Origin: Candolleomyces eurysporus
Taxonomy: Eukaryota; Basidiomycota; Agaricomycetes; Agaricales; Psathyrellaceae
Assembly (NCBI GenBank): GCA_027579435.1
Contig: JANBPK010001342.1
Span: 1 to 22,186, forward strand
Direction: 5' to 3'
DNA: 22,186 bases
How positions within the stretch are numbered: position 1 is the stretch's first letter; every line of letters begins with the position of its first letter. The position numbers were made by a program, and so were the translations under genes. Of the stretch, positions 1 through 8,952 are shown in pieces. The notes below the pieces were generated by a model, which did not search any database, was not told the origin of the DNA, and was given only the letters and a program-made list of their open reading frames with translations.

Positions 1-286
1 AGGGTTTGCCTGGTGAAGTCAAAGTCTTTGCCTGATAAAGTGAATGTCACGGTTGAGAAGGGCCGGGCAGAGAGGCAGTAATGGCCTCACCAACTTGCCC
101 AACGCCGCCAAAGGTCTCGTCGTTGAGCTCGTCACCACCCTCCTGCAGGGTGTCGCCTAGACCATCATAGCTTTCCTCTCCCCAGGTGAGAACGGGCAGG
201 TCGTCGTCGCCCTCCTTGAGCTCGCCCTCGAGAAATTTTCTGCGCTCCTCTTCTAGGTCGTTCTGGGGAAGACCAAAGAACGACAT
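1..286 (-). CDS. PAT1: PAT1-type mRNA decapping/decay factor, N-terminal part (cut by window edge)
   Basis: Partial gene. Exon 1 runs 286-91; exon 2 begins at 31 and leaves the window. The intron 90-32 has donor GTGAGG and acceptor ATCAG, and the join is G|GC. The protein opens MSFFGLPQND; an acidic stretch follows, then LNDETFGGVGQVG, and across the splice KDFDF. The MSFFG start, the LNDETFG motif and the (V)GKDFDF motif are the N-terminal signature of Pat1, as I remember it from yeast and other fungi. Family knowledge: Pat1 bridges deadenylated mRNA, the Lsm1-7 ring, Dhh1 and the decapping enzyme in P-bodies; this N-terminal region is the Dhh1-contacting part. Without the splice the frame stops at 47, which supports the intron. 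The gene lies downstream of GDB1 on the same strand, with 133 bp between them. Only about 75 residues are visible. Confidence 0.85.
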
Positions 287-419
287 GGGAGCATGTCAGA
301 GGAGGGAATATTCTGTGAAATGGCGAATGTCGCGCTCGTCTGCCGGAAGAAACGCGAAATCTTTGTATCATTGTTGGTCTACAGACTCTACTACAAACAA
401 ACACCAATCGTCCCTGACC
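287..419. other. Short tandem intergenic gap between GDB1 stop and PAT1 start
   Basis: These 133 bp must hold both the GDB1 3' end and the PAT1 5' leader and core promoter. I see no separate gene. The plus-strand open frames crossing it (for example 293-1024) are antisense shadows of PAT1 and GDB1. Confidence 0.6.
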
Positions 420-3400
420 TCAGTCACCGAGTCTGTGCACCGTCTCTAAAAAGTCCAGCAACGTGCTCGAGCTCCATGCCTGCGTATTGCACGAATCATG
501 GCAGTGTGCCCCGTTCTCGTTCGTCAGCTCCGGAAGCCCCCTCCAGGGGTCGTTCTGGATGTACCGGCGAGCCGGGAGCAGATTTCCGTGCAGATGATGG
601 AGTGTCTCCTGCTCACGTTTTCGTTCAGCCGAGACTCGAGTCGAGAGACCCAAATGACGTACCTTCTTATCTTCGCCATTCAACAGAGCAAACTGCAGGT
701 ACGCCCGCAGGAAATAGCCCAACGGCCAGCCCCATTCCGGTCCTTGATGGTAATTCAATCCTTTGGCTATCGCTGCATCCGTCCCGTCGTTGGAGTTGTC
801 ATAATTGGGACGGTACTGCATATCGCTGGGATCTAGCGTCTTCATTCCCAATGGGCCTCGTAGAACCTTGTCTGCAAGCTTCAAAGCGTGGAGCGCGTGC
901 TTGGGATCGAACAGCTCGGGAGCAACAGTCATCGCAATGGGGAAGTTGCACCGGAACTGATAGTCTGACCATTCACGCCCAGCCCCAGCTCCATAGGTGT
1001 CCTTGTAGGTTCCGCGGCGGTTGATCAACCTCGTATCGACCTTGTATTTGGAATCGTCGGCAGGATCTGTTTACGAGGTAAAGGCACCGAAAAACATGGG
1101 TAAGGAGACCTACTTACCCAGAGGTACATAGAAATGTTTCTCAAAGTTGGCCTGAATCAAGTCGGACCATTCCTTGTACGTGACGAGGCGCTCCTCTCCA
1201 CGAACTAAATGCTCTTAGTCAGCCAATGACTGCTCAGATTAATAGAGCTCGACTCACTCTTCGCCTTGACGCCGTTGAACGGGAACTTGTTCTTCTCCAC
1301 CAGCTCACTCAACCACCTCAAAGTGCTCTTCAACAGCCCGATAATCTCCACGGGTGCGCCATCTCTCGGTGTACCAGGCTTTCCTTTGGTGCCTGCCTTC
1401 TCCGACTCACCCATCTTGTCCATCCAGGTTCCGCAGTTATACTCGCTGCCCCCTAGCGTAAACCCAGTCTCCCAATCTGTGCGGATAGAAATATTGAAAC
1501 CCTCCGACTTCATCTGCATATCCAGGTTCGGGCCAGCATTATATTCCCGGAAATCGATCCCTTCAGCATGACGCTGCAAGATCTCTTGGATAATCTCCGC
1601 GATAGTGCTTGTCTCCGAGTATGCTCTGGGATCATTCCAAGGAACCCATGTATCGTCCTTGGGGAAACGCCTTTTGATGGTCTCGGAGAGTAAAGACAGT
1701 CCATCTGGGGCGGTCTTGACATAGTCCTGGATATTCTGCAGCATCCACCACGGAGAATCGCGGGAATTGTACCTAGGTAAAATATCAATACATCTATTAT
1801 CTCAACGAAGATCGATGTCACAAACCTGGGTGACCGAACCGAATCCAAGAGGTTCGGAATCAAACCATGTTTCAGCGTAGTCGAGAACGCCAAAATATGC
1901 TTCTTAGCTCCTTCAAAGTTGCCCGTGGTCAAAAACAGTCCGCTGAGCGAGATGAAGACATCCCGTCCCCAACATCTTGCCCATTCCTTGGTAAAGTGAG
2001 GTAACCCAGCGGCCAACGACGGAGTGACAACACCTGGATCCAGCGACGCAGACTTGACGAGACCGTACATTTGAACTGCACACAGGGCCAGATCTTGGAT
2101 GAACGAATGACCAGAGACGACAAACTCCGAGCACTGCTCAATGACGGCCTGCCTCGCAGCCTTGTACGCCTCCGAGATGATCAACGCAAAGTACTTTGGC
2201 CTCATGAAATTTGGCACGCTGCTCTTGACCCGGTCGCACCGCTCCTTGAGCCACTGAGCAGGCTTGGCGAGGTTGGGCAGCGTGTCAGTTTGCCTAAATC
2301 ATCGTAAATATCTAAGCGGTGAAAGATGGAACGAAAGCACTCACGAGCTCAACCGCTGATGTATATAATCAAACGCCCAAGTACCCTCCCTCAAGTGACC
2401 ACACAGCGAATGTCCAAGGTCATTGTACTGCATAATGTGCCTCAGGGGATGCATCCATCCTTCCAACCCACAATACACCAACTTGCCTGAGCCGGGTATA
2501 TCATATGTTCCATACACACCGGCCGTAGCATCTCGTTCCTCCACATCCGCGCGATGCAAAACCACATTCAGATCTACGAGATCCAAATCTTTCACCGCAT
2601 CATAGGCGCCCGTCTTGCAGAAGCCCTCTAGGTCCGCATCAAAGTCTTCAATCTGCGTCTCGAAGACCATAATGCTTCCAGGTGGGAAATAGTCCGGAAC
2701 AACAATTTCAGAGTATGGGCCAGCGTCGTCTTGTTTGCGTGCGATGTTGGCAGGGGGAATATCGACGAGCTTCGAGGGGAGCCCACGAATGATTTCGGGG
2801 TCTTTGGGGACATCATAAGAGGATATCTCGATGCTGGCACCGAGAATGTACTTGGCTCGAGTTCGGCGCAGTTGGATAGGAGTAACTGATTCCACAAGTT
2901 AGTGTTCGGGTCTGCCAGGAGAGTGAAAGAGAAGGACTCACTGTGTCCACGGTCTTTCGAGCCTTTGTGGAATGCAGTGTGAGCTACTACTAAATAACCC
3001 TTCAGAGACTGCGGCTGCACGCGATGGAGCATGATATACTGGCAAAATCGAAATGAGCAAGAGACATCGGAAAGACCGATGGGAGAAACTCACGTCGTTC
3101 TCCTGATGAACGTGCCCTTCCTCAAAACCTCCATGGACCATCTCCAGGTGCAACGCACTCAACACCCTCTTCACCTTCGCGATTCCACTGGTATCCTCTT
3201 GCCCACTCAACTCATAACGCCTCTTCTCGTGCACCAGGTTCAACAACTTCGGATACAAGTCGTCGAAGCCCTTCACGCTCCCAGTCGCACAGAAGCTAAA
3301 CGCCACAAGCGCGCCAGTCGACAACGCATCCTCTGCACTCCTCTTATCCAACGGACTCTCGTTATCATGGGTCAGGTCATAAAGCAGCGCATGGGGGAGT

Positions 3401-5788
3401 GATCCGTTGACAGGAATCACAACCGCCTGCCTGACAGGACCCTTCCCAGTCGGACTCGTAATCTCCTCCTTCGACACCGTACACGCCCCATCCATGGACC
3501 CAATTGGCTTCCCAAGCCCATGTCGATACAACAGCCTTGAATACTCCTTCGGGTCCCACCCGTTAAAGCTCTCCCTGATCAAACTGTTGATCCCCAACTC
3601 CTGGACAAACACCAAATCCGTGTCCTCATTGCCCGTGAACAGCTCAGCGCAGATGTACAAATCAGGGCGAATGACACGCGCAGCGTCCAACATATGCGTG
3701 CCCACTTCCAATGGGGTGGAGTGGCAGTTGTCGATCCTGAATCCATCGAAAGTGTGCGCGAGGGCTTCGACATAGGAGGTCATGTACTGCCAGAGCCAAG
3801 GGTTGTCGGAGGGCTGCTTCCCGTAGCGCAGCTTGACACAGTCACCCCAGACGATGACTTCACGTCGCAAGTACGCTTTGCTTGGAAGTAGTGCAAAGTT
3901 CTGCAGAGGGTCCGCATCCCAGATCCAACCGTTATTGGCGAGCGAGTAGACAAGTGGGTCAGCGTCGGGTGTGGGGGCCAAGCGCGTGAAGTACGGCTCG
4001 ACGAGGGGTTTCCTGAAGAAAAGAGTGTTAGAGTCTAGTAACCAAGTATACGTCTGAATCGAGGGACCTACTCTTTGGATATTTCTCCCATTTTTGGACC
4101 ATGTTCATCCAGCCTCGTATACTTGACACGACCCCGTACTAGGTCAAGCGCTGCCTTCGTGTCTGCCTCCCATTCCTCGTAGAGGGGCACGTTCAAAACA
4201 TCGATGACTTTGCCCCACGCTTCTGCCAATGCATCGTGATCCTCCACCGAGGTGAAAGCGGCCTTCGCAATACCAGCCGCCACGTCCGGCTCAAACTTCA
4301 CTCCAAATCTGGAGGCATACTTTGCAAGACCGTGGATCAAGCCCTCCTCCTGACGAATGATTTTAGAAACGTCGACAATGTTCTTGTTGGCGATATTGGG
4401 TCCGGTCCAGGGTTTGACTTTGCCAGAATTCAGCGATGCCTTGACGGAATCCTTTTCTCGAGCGACATCAATAACATAGTACTGCCAGAGATGGAGGGAG
4501 CGGACAGTCTTTTCAAAGTCGTCCATGATTATCGTGAGGTCATCGTTGGATTCGATGGTGGTGGGCAAGTCCTTTGATGCCAGTGAGGCTGAGAAATCGA
4601 GGATCGCAGAGTCAAGTTCTAAAGCAGGAGTGAGATGGGGTGTATTCGCGGGGCTGAAGCCTGAAAACAAAGTTACATCGTAAGCATACCGGAAGGAAAA
4701 GGGGAATGCTTGAGTGACTCCCTCACCTGCTTCGGGATGCTCTACGAGCCAGGCCGAATCATTGGCAGTATGATTGAGTACGACATCCGTTAGGCTCAAT
4801 AAGCCGTATTCCTCCTTAGCGATCTTCAATATCTCTTCGACTTTATGCCTTCCGGTACTATCTGTGCCCAACTGGCCCGGGGCAAACAATGCGGGATCGT
4901 ATCTGTTCTGGTCGCGGATGGAGTAGGGGCTGTCGCTCTCGCCACGCTCCTGCAAAGGCGGGTAGTGAAGCATGGTATACCCTCGTTCCTTGGCTTCGGC
5001 GAAGTGAGGCTTCCATTCGTCGATAGGTCCCATCCATTTGCTGACCACAGTCAAAACGGAGAGCCCGTCCAAAGGCAGATTAACGTAGTTGTCTTGGACG
5101 ACAGCTCCTTTGCCTGGGGGCAGAACGGCAAGGGAAGAATCGAGAATAGGAGAGCGAGCCTTGAGTTTGAGCACGGGGTCAATATTGAAGTACCCGGTGT
5201 GGCCTTTGGTTCTGACGCCCGACGAGCCCTCGTATTCGACCCAGTACTTGTATGCGCCGGCCTGTGCAATTGGGAGGTCGATCTGGATCGGCTTTGAGAA
5301 GTCTTGAGGGAGACTATCTCCGAATATTGTCAGATATGAAAAGAAGTATATAGAAGGTGAATAGAGACGCACGTCCGTTCGGCATACCGTTCTCTGCCGA
5401 AGGTCTTTCCATCGAGAGGGAAGTTTGTCTTGAAGACGCCATTCTTAGATGCGGGTGTGCCCGCTTCAATGGATACACGGAGAATATAGGGCGTATACGC
5501 TGGAGGGAGGCGAACGTACTAGCAGAACGCGTCAGATGAGAGTTCCCGCCACTCGGCTCGACGCACCTGAAGATCTTTGCTTGGGCCCCCATCTGGTGAT
5601 AAACGAAGCTCGTAGACGCGGATGGGACCTTCTCCTGGCTGCACAGCACCACTGAAGAAATCGAGGCCCTCTTCTGCGGGTGTCTTCGGGGTCAAGGGCG
5701 TCGGAGGACTCGATGCGCTCCCGCCATTTCCCTTGAGATTCTTGACATCGATGGAAGTCGGCTTGCCCAACCTCTTTTGGCTAGACAT
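420..5788 (-). CDS. GDB1: Glycogen debranching enzyme (4-alpha-glucanotransferase / amylo-alpha-1,6-glucosidase)
   Basis: Bifunctional cytosolic enzyme of glycogen breakdown. It moves maltosyl/maltotriosyl stubs, then hydrolyses the remaining alpha-1,6 glucose. Model (minus strand): exons 5788-5567, 5518-5388, 5313-4727, 4660-4072, 4012-3094, 3038-2942, 2885-2345, 2293-1826, 1772-1258, 1204-1118, 1066-663, 608-420. Total 4749 nt, 1582 aa, against about 1530 in yeast and human. The extra length is partly a Ser/Pro-rich N-terminus. The GH13-like transferase half shows GFRIDNCHST (D about 604, likely nucleophile) and ICAELFTGNEDT (E about 633, acid/base), spaced 29 residues as in characterised fungal enzymes, then DLTHDNES. 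The glucosidase half shows CWGRDVFIS, YNSRDSPWWML and CGTWMDKMG (D about 1303). The C-terminus carries WRGLPELTNENG, SCNTQAWS and a natural stop. Two introns (4726-4661, 66 nt; 662-609, 54 nt) preserve the frame. I excised them because the flanking family motif EHPEAG..SPANTPHL becomes continuous. The start has G at -3. It is divergent from the DCAF4-like gene. Confidence 0.96.
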
Positions 5789-6198
5789 AGCTGACGCGAT
5801 GGTGGTTGTTAGATGCGCGCAAGTGTAGATAGAGGATTGGTATGGGTGGATGAAGGGTGCCGGGGAAGACTCGGACCCAGGCGTCGCTTCTTGTTGTCTC
5901 TGTTGTTCCTGGATTACCCTTGTTCCTCTGGGTTCGAGTTATCGATGGTTCTATTGGCTCGAAAAAAAATGGGGTGCTACGCAAAAGGAGAAGGAAATGA
6001 ATGTGCGAATGTGAAGAGGGCCATTTATTTCTCGACTGGGAACGTGAAGGACTCCCGGGCTCGATCATCTATGATATCACTCCGACATCATCGTTCCTGC
6101 CGCCCCGCCCTTCTTTTTCGGGACGGCGCGCCCTGCGACATGTGGCAAATCCCGACGCCGCCTTTTTGATGCCACCCGCTCCTTCTCGTACCACCACC
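5789..6198. promoter_or_regulatory. Divergent intergenic region between GDB1 and the DCAF4-like gene
   Basis: These 410 bp separate the GDB1 start codon (minus strand) from the DCAF4-like start codon (plus strand), so both promoters and 5' leaders must lie here. The GDB1-proximal part (5880-5935) is CT/CA-rich on the minus strand, as is usual for fungal leaders. A CCAAT motif on the minus strand is listed separately. I see no convincing TATA box. Open frames crossing the region are short and have no recognisable family. Confidence 0.6.
5953..5957 (-). promoter_or_regulatory. Candidate CCAAT box upstream of GDB1
   Basis: ATTGG on the plus strand is CCAAT on the minus strand, about 165 bp upstream of the GDB1 start codon. 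That is in the range where the fungal HAP/CBC complex usually binds. A 5-mer is weak evidence by itself. Confidence 0.3.
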
Positions 6199-8445
6199 AT
6201 GCCCAGGGATCTCCCAGGCTTCTACTGGGACTCCGAAAGAAACAGGTACTTTCCCATCTCGTCGCGGCCGCAGGCAGCAGGGCCATCCTTGAACCACGGT
6301 CAAGGAACCCCTCAAAATACCTCCAAGAAGCGTAAGTTGGCCCATAGATCATCACAGAAAGCTCGCATCCACGACGAGGAGAGCGAGTCAGAAAGCGAAA
6401 GTACACACACCTCCACTAAAAAAAGACAGTACTTTCATCCCTGGAGTTTATCCCAATCGGCATTCAACCAAAACCCTTCGAGCTGGATCAGCAGGGAACG
6501 CATAACAAAGTACGCGCAACCTCTATGACCGGAGTCTCTCGTTTGACCTTGACTTGCAATCGCTAACAGGCAAATCCTGTCATGGCATTTCGGTACCACT
6601 ACTCAGCTCACTTACAATCACGCTGCCGCGCTGGGGAAAGTTACAACTTTTGCTGTGCGTTTGAATTTCCCGACGCGAGTGAGGGGGCTAAGTGACCCGA
6701 CAACAGACTTGCTTGTCGGAAGAACCACTGTCGGTGGAAGGGCGCGTCCACTACCACCTCCTAGGCGATAACAGAGGCTGGCTCTTTCGCTGCAAAGCCT
6801 ACGCCGATGTAAACAGTCGGTTAGAGGAGCCATTTCAGCTGACCCAAGGGGACTCTCAAGCGGACTATAACCGGCTGCCATGGTCCCCGGAGCTTAATCT
6901 TCAACCCAATGGCTTCGTTTCTTCCATCAGTATGTGGGGTTCAAGATGGGTGTAAGCTTTTAGCTCATTCTATCCCTGTGGATAACCCGTGGCGTAACCG
7001 CTTTCTAATTGAAACTTCAGAGCTACTGGTGCCGGAACATCAGCTCGATTCGCCTCTTCCGATATCACATCTCTGGAGTGAGTTGACTCGTCGCTGAACA
7101 CTCCCATCTCCACTTTGGTGCTAAGTGATGCATACAATCAGTCGGATGTTCATAGTCACCTTACCGGGTGCTCGAGATCTATGGACTTCCCATCTGCGTG
7201 AAAAATCCATCGTTCTAGGTACGTCTTCTTCCCTTTACCCGATTACATCCATGACGGTTTCTCAGGTCGGATTACTATCGAGCAGGAGCTAGCTTCAGGG
7301 CTATCTACATCCCCGACATCGACCACTCCAACTCACCCGAACAACTGAACAGCCACAGCGACGTTTTCGCCGTCACCCAGGATCAAGTGAGTGGGAAGGC
7401 TGCTCATGAAGTATTGCTCTATTGAACGCCCAATAAACGTCTTAGCATTTGATTTACACAGGGTCACGCAATGGCTCAGTACACCGCTTCGACAAGCGAA
7501 TAGGATCCAAGCAAAGGGGAGATCTCTTGTTTGACTCTCGATTCCCCGACAGCCAACAACGTTCATCCGTCCTAAATCTGGACCTGCTCAGTGGGGCCTC
7601 TGAGCACCCTTCCCACTTCAACTGCTCCACATCAAGGACGATGGAATTTGGCCTGTTGCTGAGCCAGATGGATGGGAAGGTGAGGTCTAAACAGATTCAT
7701 CCTTTTCCAAACGTCCGCGTTATCCGGCTCCCAATTAACAACTGGCTTTGCTACCTCCAGCTACAAACTTTTGATCTACGGTCTGCCTCAACAAGCAAAA
7801 ACGGCATTCGAAGCTCCCAGCCCGTCGTATGCTACAATGGTCACGTCAACAGGCATACGAGGGACCTAGTGTGTTACGCTCCTCGAATTTCGAACTCAGA
7901 TTGCTGACATCATGGTGCAGGGACTCGCGGTAGACTACTCAAACGGGTTTATCTACGCCGCAGGGCAAGACTGTAGGATTCGCGGATGGTCTCTAGACTC
8001 GGGCGAACCTATCCTTCCTTTTCTTGCACCGGAGTTCTCTACTACGGTCCCAAATGGCCCTGAACCACTGATACCCGTATTCAGCACCTCCGGTTTGCTT
8101 TCAGCCAACTCTATGACTCCCAATCCGCCGACGACAACAGGCCAGTCAGACACCTCTAGTAGTATATCGCCCTGGAAATGTTACAACCCTTTCCTCTCCC
8201 AATTTCCCGACTACATCCCTGTGCTTAGGGTCACGTCGGATGCCGAAGTCCACTATCCCTCTTCTTCTGGCGTTCGAGACACTGGTCAGGACGCCCAAGA
8301 GCCCGCACCAAACCGTCACGGTCAGGAGTTCGTAGAGCCAACTCGAAGCAAGACATCAGCAACATGTCTGTGGGCTGCGGGGAGGACTGACTTGTGGAAA
8401 TGGAACTTGGGGCAAAGGCGCTCAACGACCACCGGTTTTTTGTAA
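6199..8445 (+). CDS. DCAF4: DCAF4-like WD40-repeat protein (putative CUL4-DDB1 substrate receptor)
   Basis: Model: exons 6199-6509, 6570-6654, 6707-6951, 7021-7077, 7142-7218, 7286-7386, 7446-7679, 7761-7868, 7921-8445. Total 1743 nt, 580 aa. The N-terminus LPGFYWDSERNRYFPI matches the opening motif of DCAF4 proteins. A basic/acidic low-complexity stretch with a Ser-Glu run follows (about 55-75). WD-type blades include LIYTGSRNGSVHRFDKR (about 294-310), LLLSQMDGKLQTFDLR (crossing an exon junction), GHVN, and AAGQDCRIRGWSL (about 419-431). Family knowledge: DCAF proteins present substrates to the CUL4-DDB1 ubiquitin ligase; the substrate here is unknown. I chose the ATG at 6199 for its strong Kozak context (accaccATGcc); an in-frame ATG at 6169 would add 10 residues. 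Uncertain points: the exon 6 acceptor (the nearer AG at 7264-7265 gives an early stop, so I used the AG ending at 7285), and the middle of exon 7, where another frame also looks WD-like. Confidence 0.75.
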
Positions 8446-8952
8446 AGGAACCAGATATTCTGTCTCAGCATCGTTGATGTATCTACCATACGGAAATGAC
8501 ACTACCATGTTTACTAAAGGGCCAGAAGGCCTTCAGCTAAATACATAGGATAAAGTTACAAATGAATGTCCTCTAAATTCACCAGGGAGGAGGCCGAGGC
8601 CCAGCCTGCTTAGAGGCGACCGGCATACTCCTCAATCGTAGTGCCATCATTGCTGAAAGCCGCAAGTCCAGCATTTGCAGGCAAGGCCTCATAATCTGGT
8701 TCTTGAGCCATGCTGGCAAGACGAGTGGTGAGGAGGCATACTCCTGGGGAAGGGAAAGAATGGGGCTAATAGGCAAGACGAGTTGGAGTGGACTTGCGGA
8801 GAGACGCCAATAGCCGTCGCAAGCCCGGCCGAACAGCTTTTTTCCACGATGACATACACTCGGAGCATCTTTCATCTTTGTTACAATGTTAGCCGAAAAC
8901 TATGTACACGATAGATCACGTTCTCTACATTATCTATACATCGTCCAAGTAA
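8446..8952. other. Convergent intergenic region with short direct and inverted repeats
   Basis: The 3' ends of the DCAF4-like gene and helicase copy A face each other over 507 bp. Visible structure: ggcaagacgagt at 8715-8726 and 8772-8783; ggcatactcct at 8622-8632 and 8735-8745; and an 11-bp inverted pair, ccgcaagtcca at 8660-8670 with tggacttgcgg at 8789-8799. An A-rich stretch near 8540-8570 could belong to the DCAF4-like 3' end. Apart from the small fragment listed separately I see no gene. The 98-codon minus-strand frame 8579-8875 is not protein-like. Confidence 0.5.
8610..8711 (-). pseudogene. Short fragment resembling the N-terminus of a mitoferrin-type (Mrs3/4) carrier
   Basis: A minus-strand ATG at 8711 opens 33 codons to TAA at 8610. 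The first 16 residues, MAQEPDYEALPANAGL, resemble the start of Mrs3/Mrs4 mitochondrial iron carriers, where a (D/E)xDYEALP motif precedes the first transmembrane helix. The rest (AAFSNDGTTIEEYAGRL) does not continue the family and there are no transmembrane segments. An AG sits just upstream of the ATG. The surrounding repeats hint at rearrangement. It could be a decayed or transposed gene fragment, or chance; the similarity is recalled, not computed. Confidence 0.25.

Noticed and set aside
293..1024. 243-codon plus-strand open frame at the left end
   Set aside because: It lies antisense to GDB1 exons that carry family motifs, its translation is Ser/Arg/Pro-rich with no recognisable domain, and it spans GDB1 introns.
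4845..5297. 150-codon plus-strand frame
   Set aside because: Shadow of GDB1 exon 3 on the opposite strand.
8579..8875. 98-codon minus-strand frame in the convergent spacer
   Set aside because: No family resemblance and a poor composition. A different frame in the same place gives the more protein-like 33-codon fragment.
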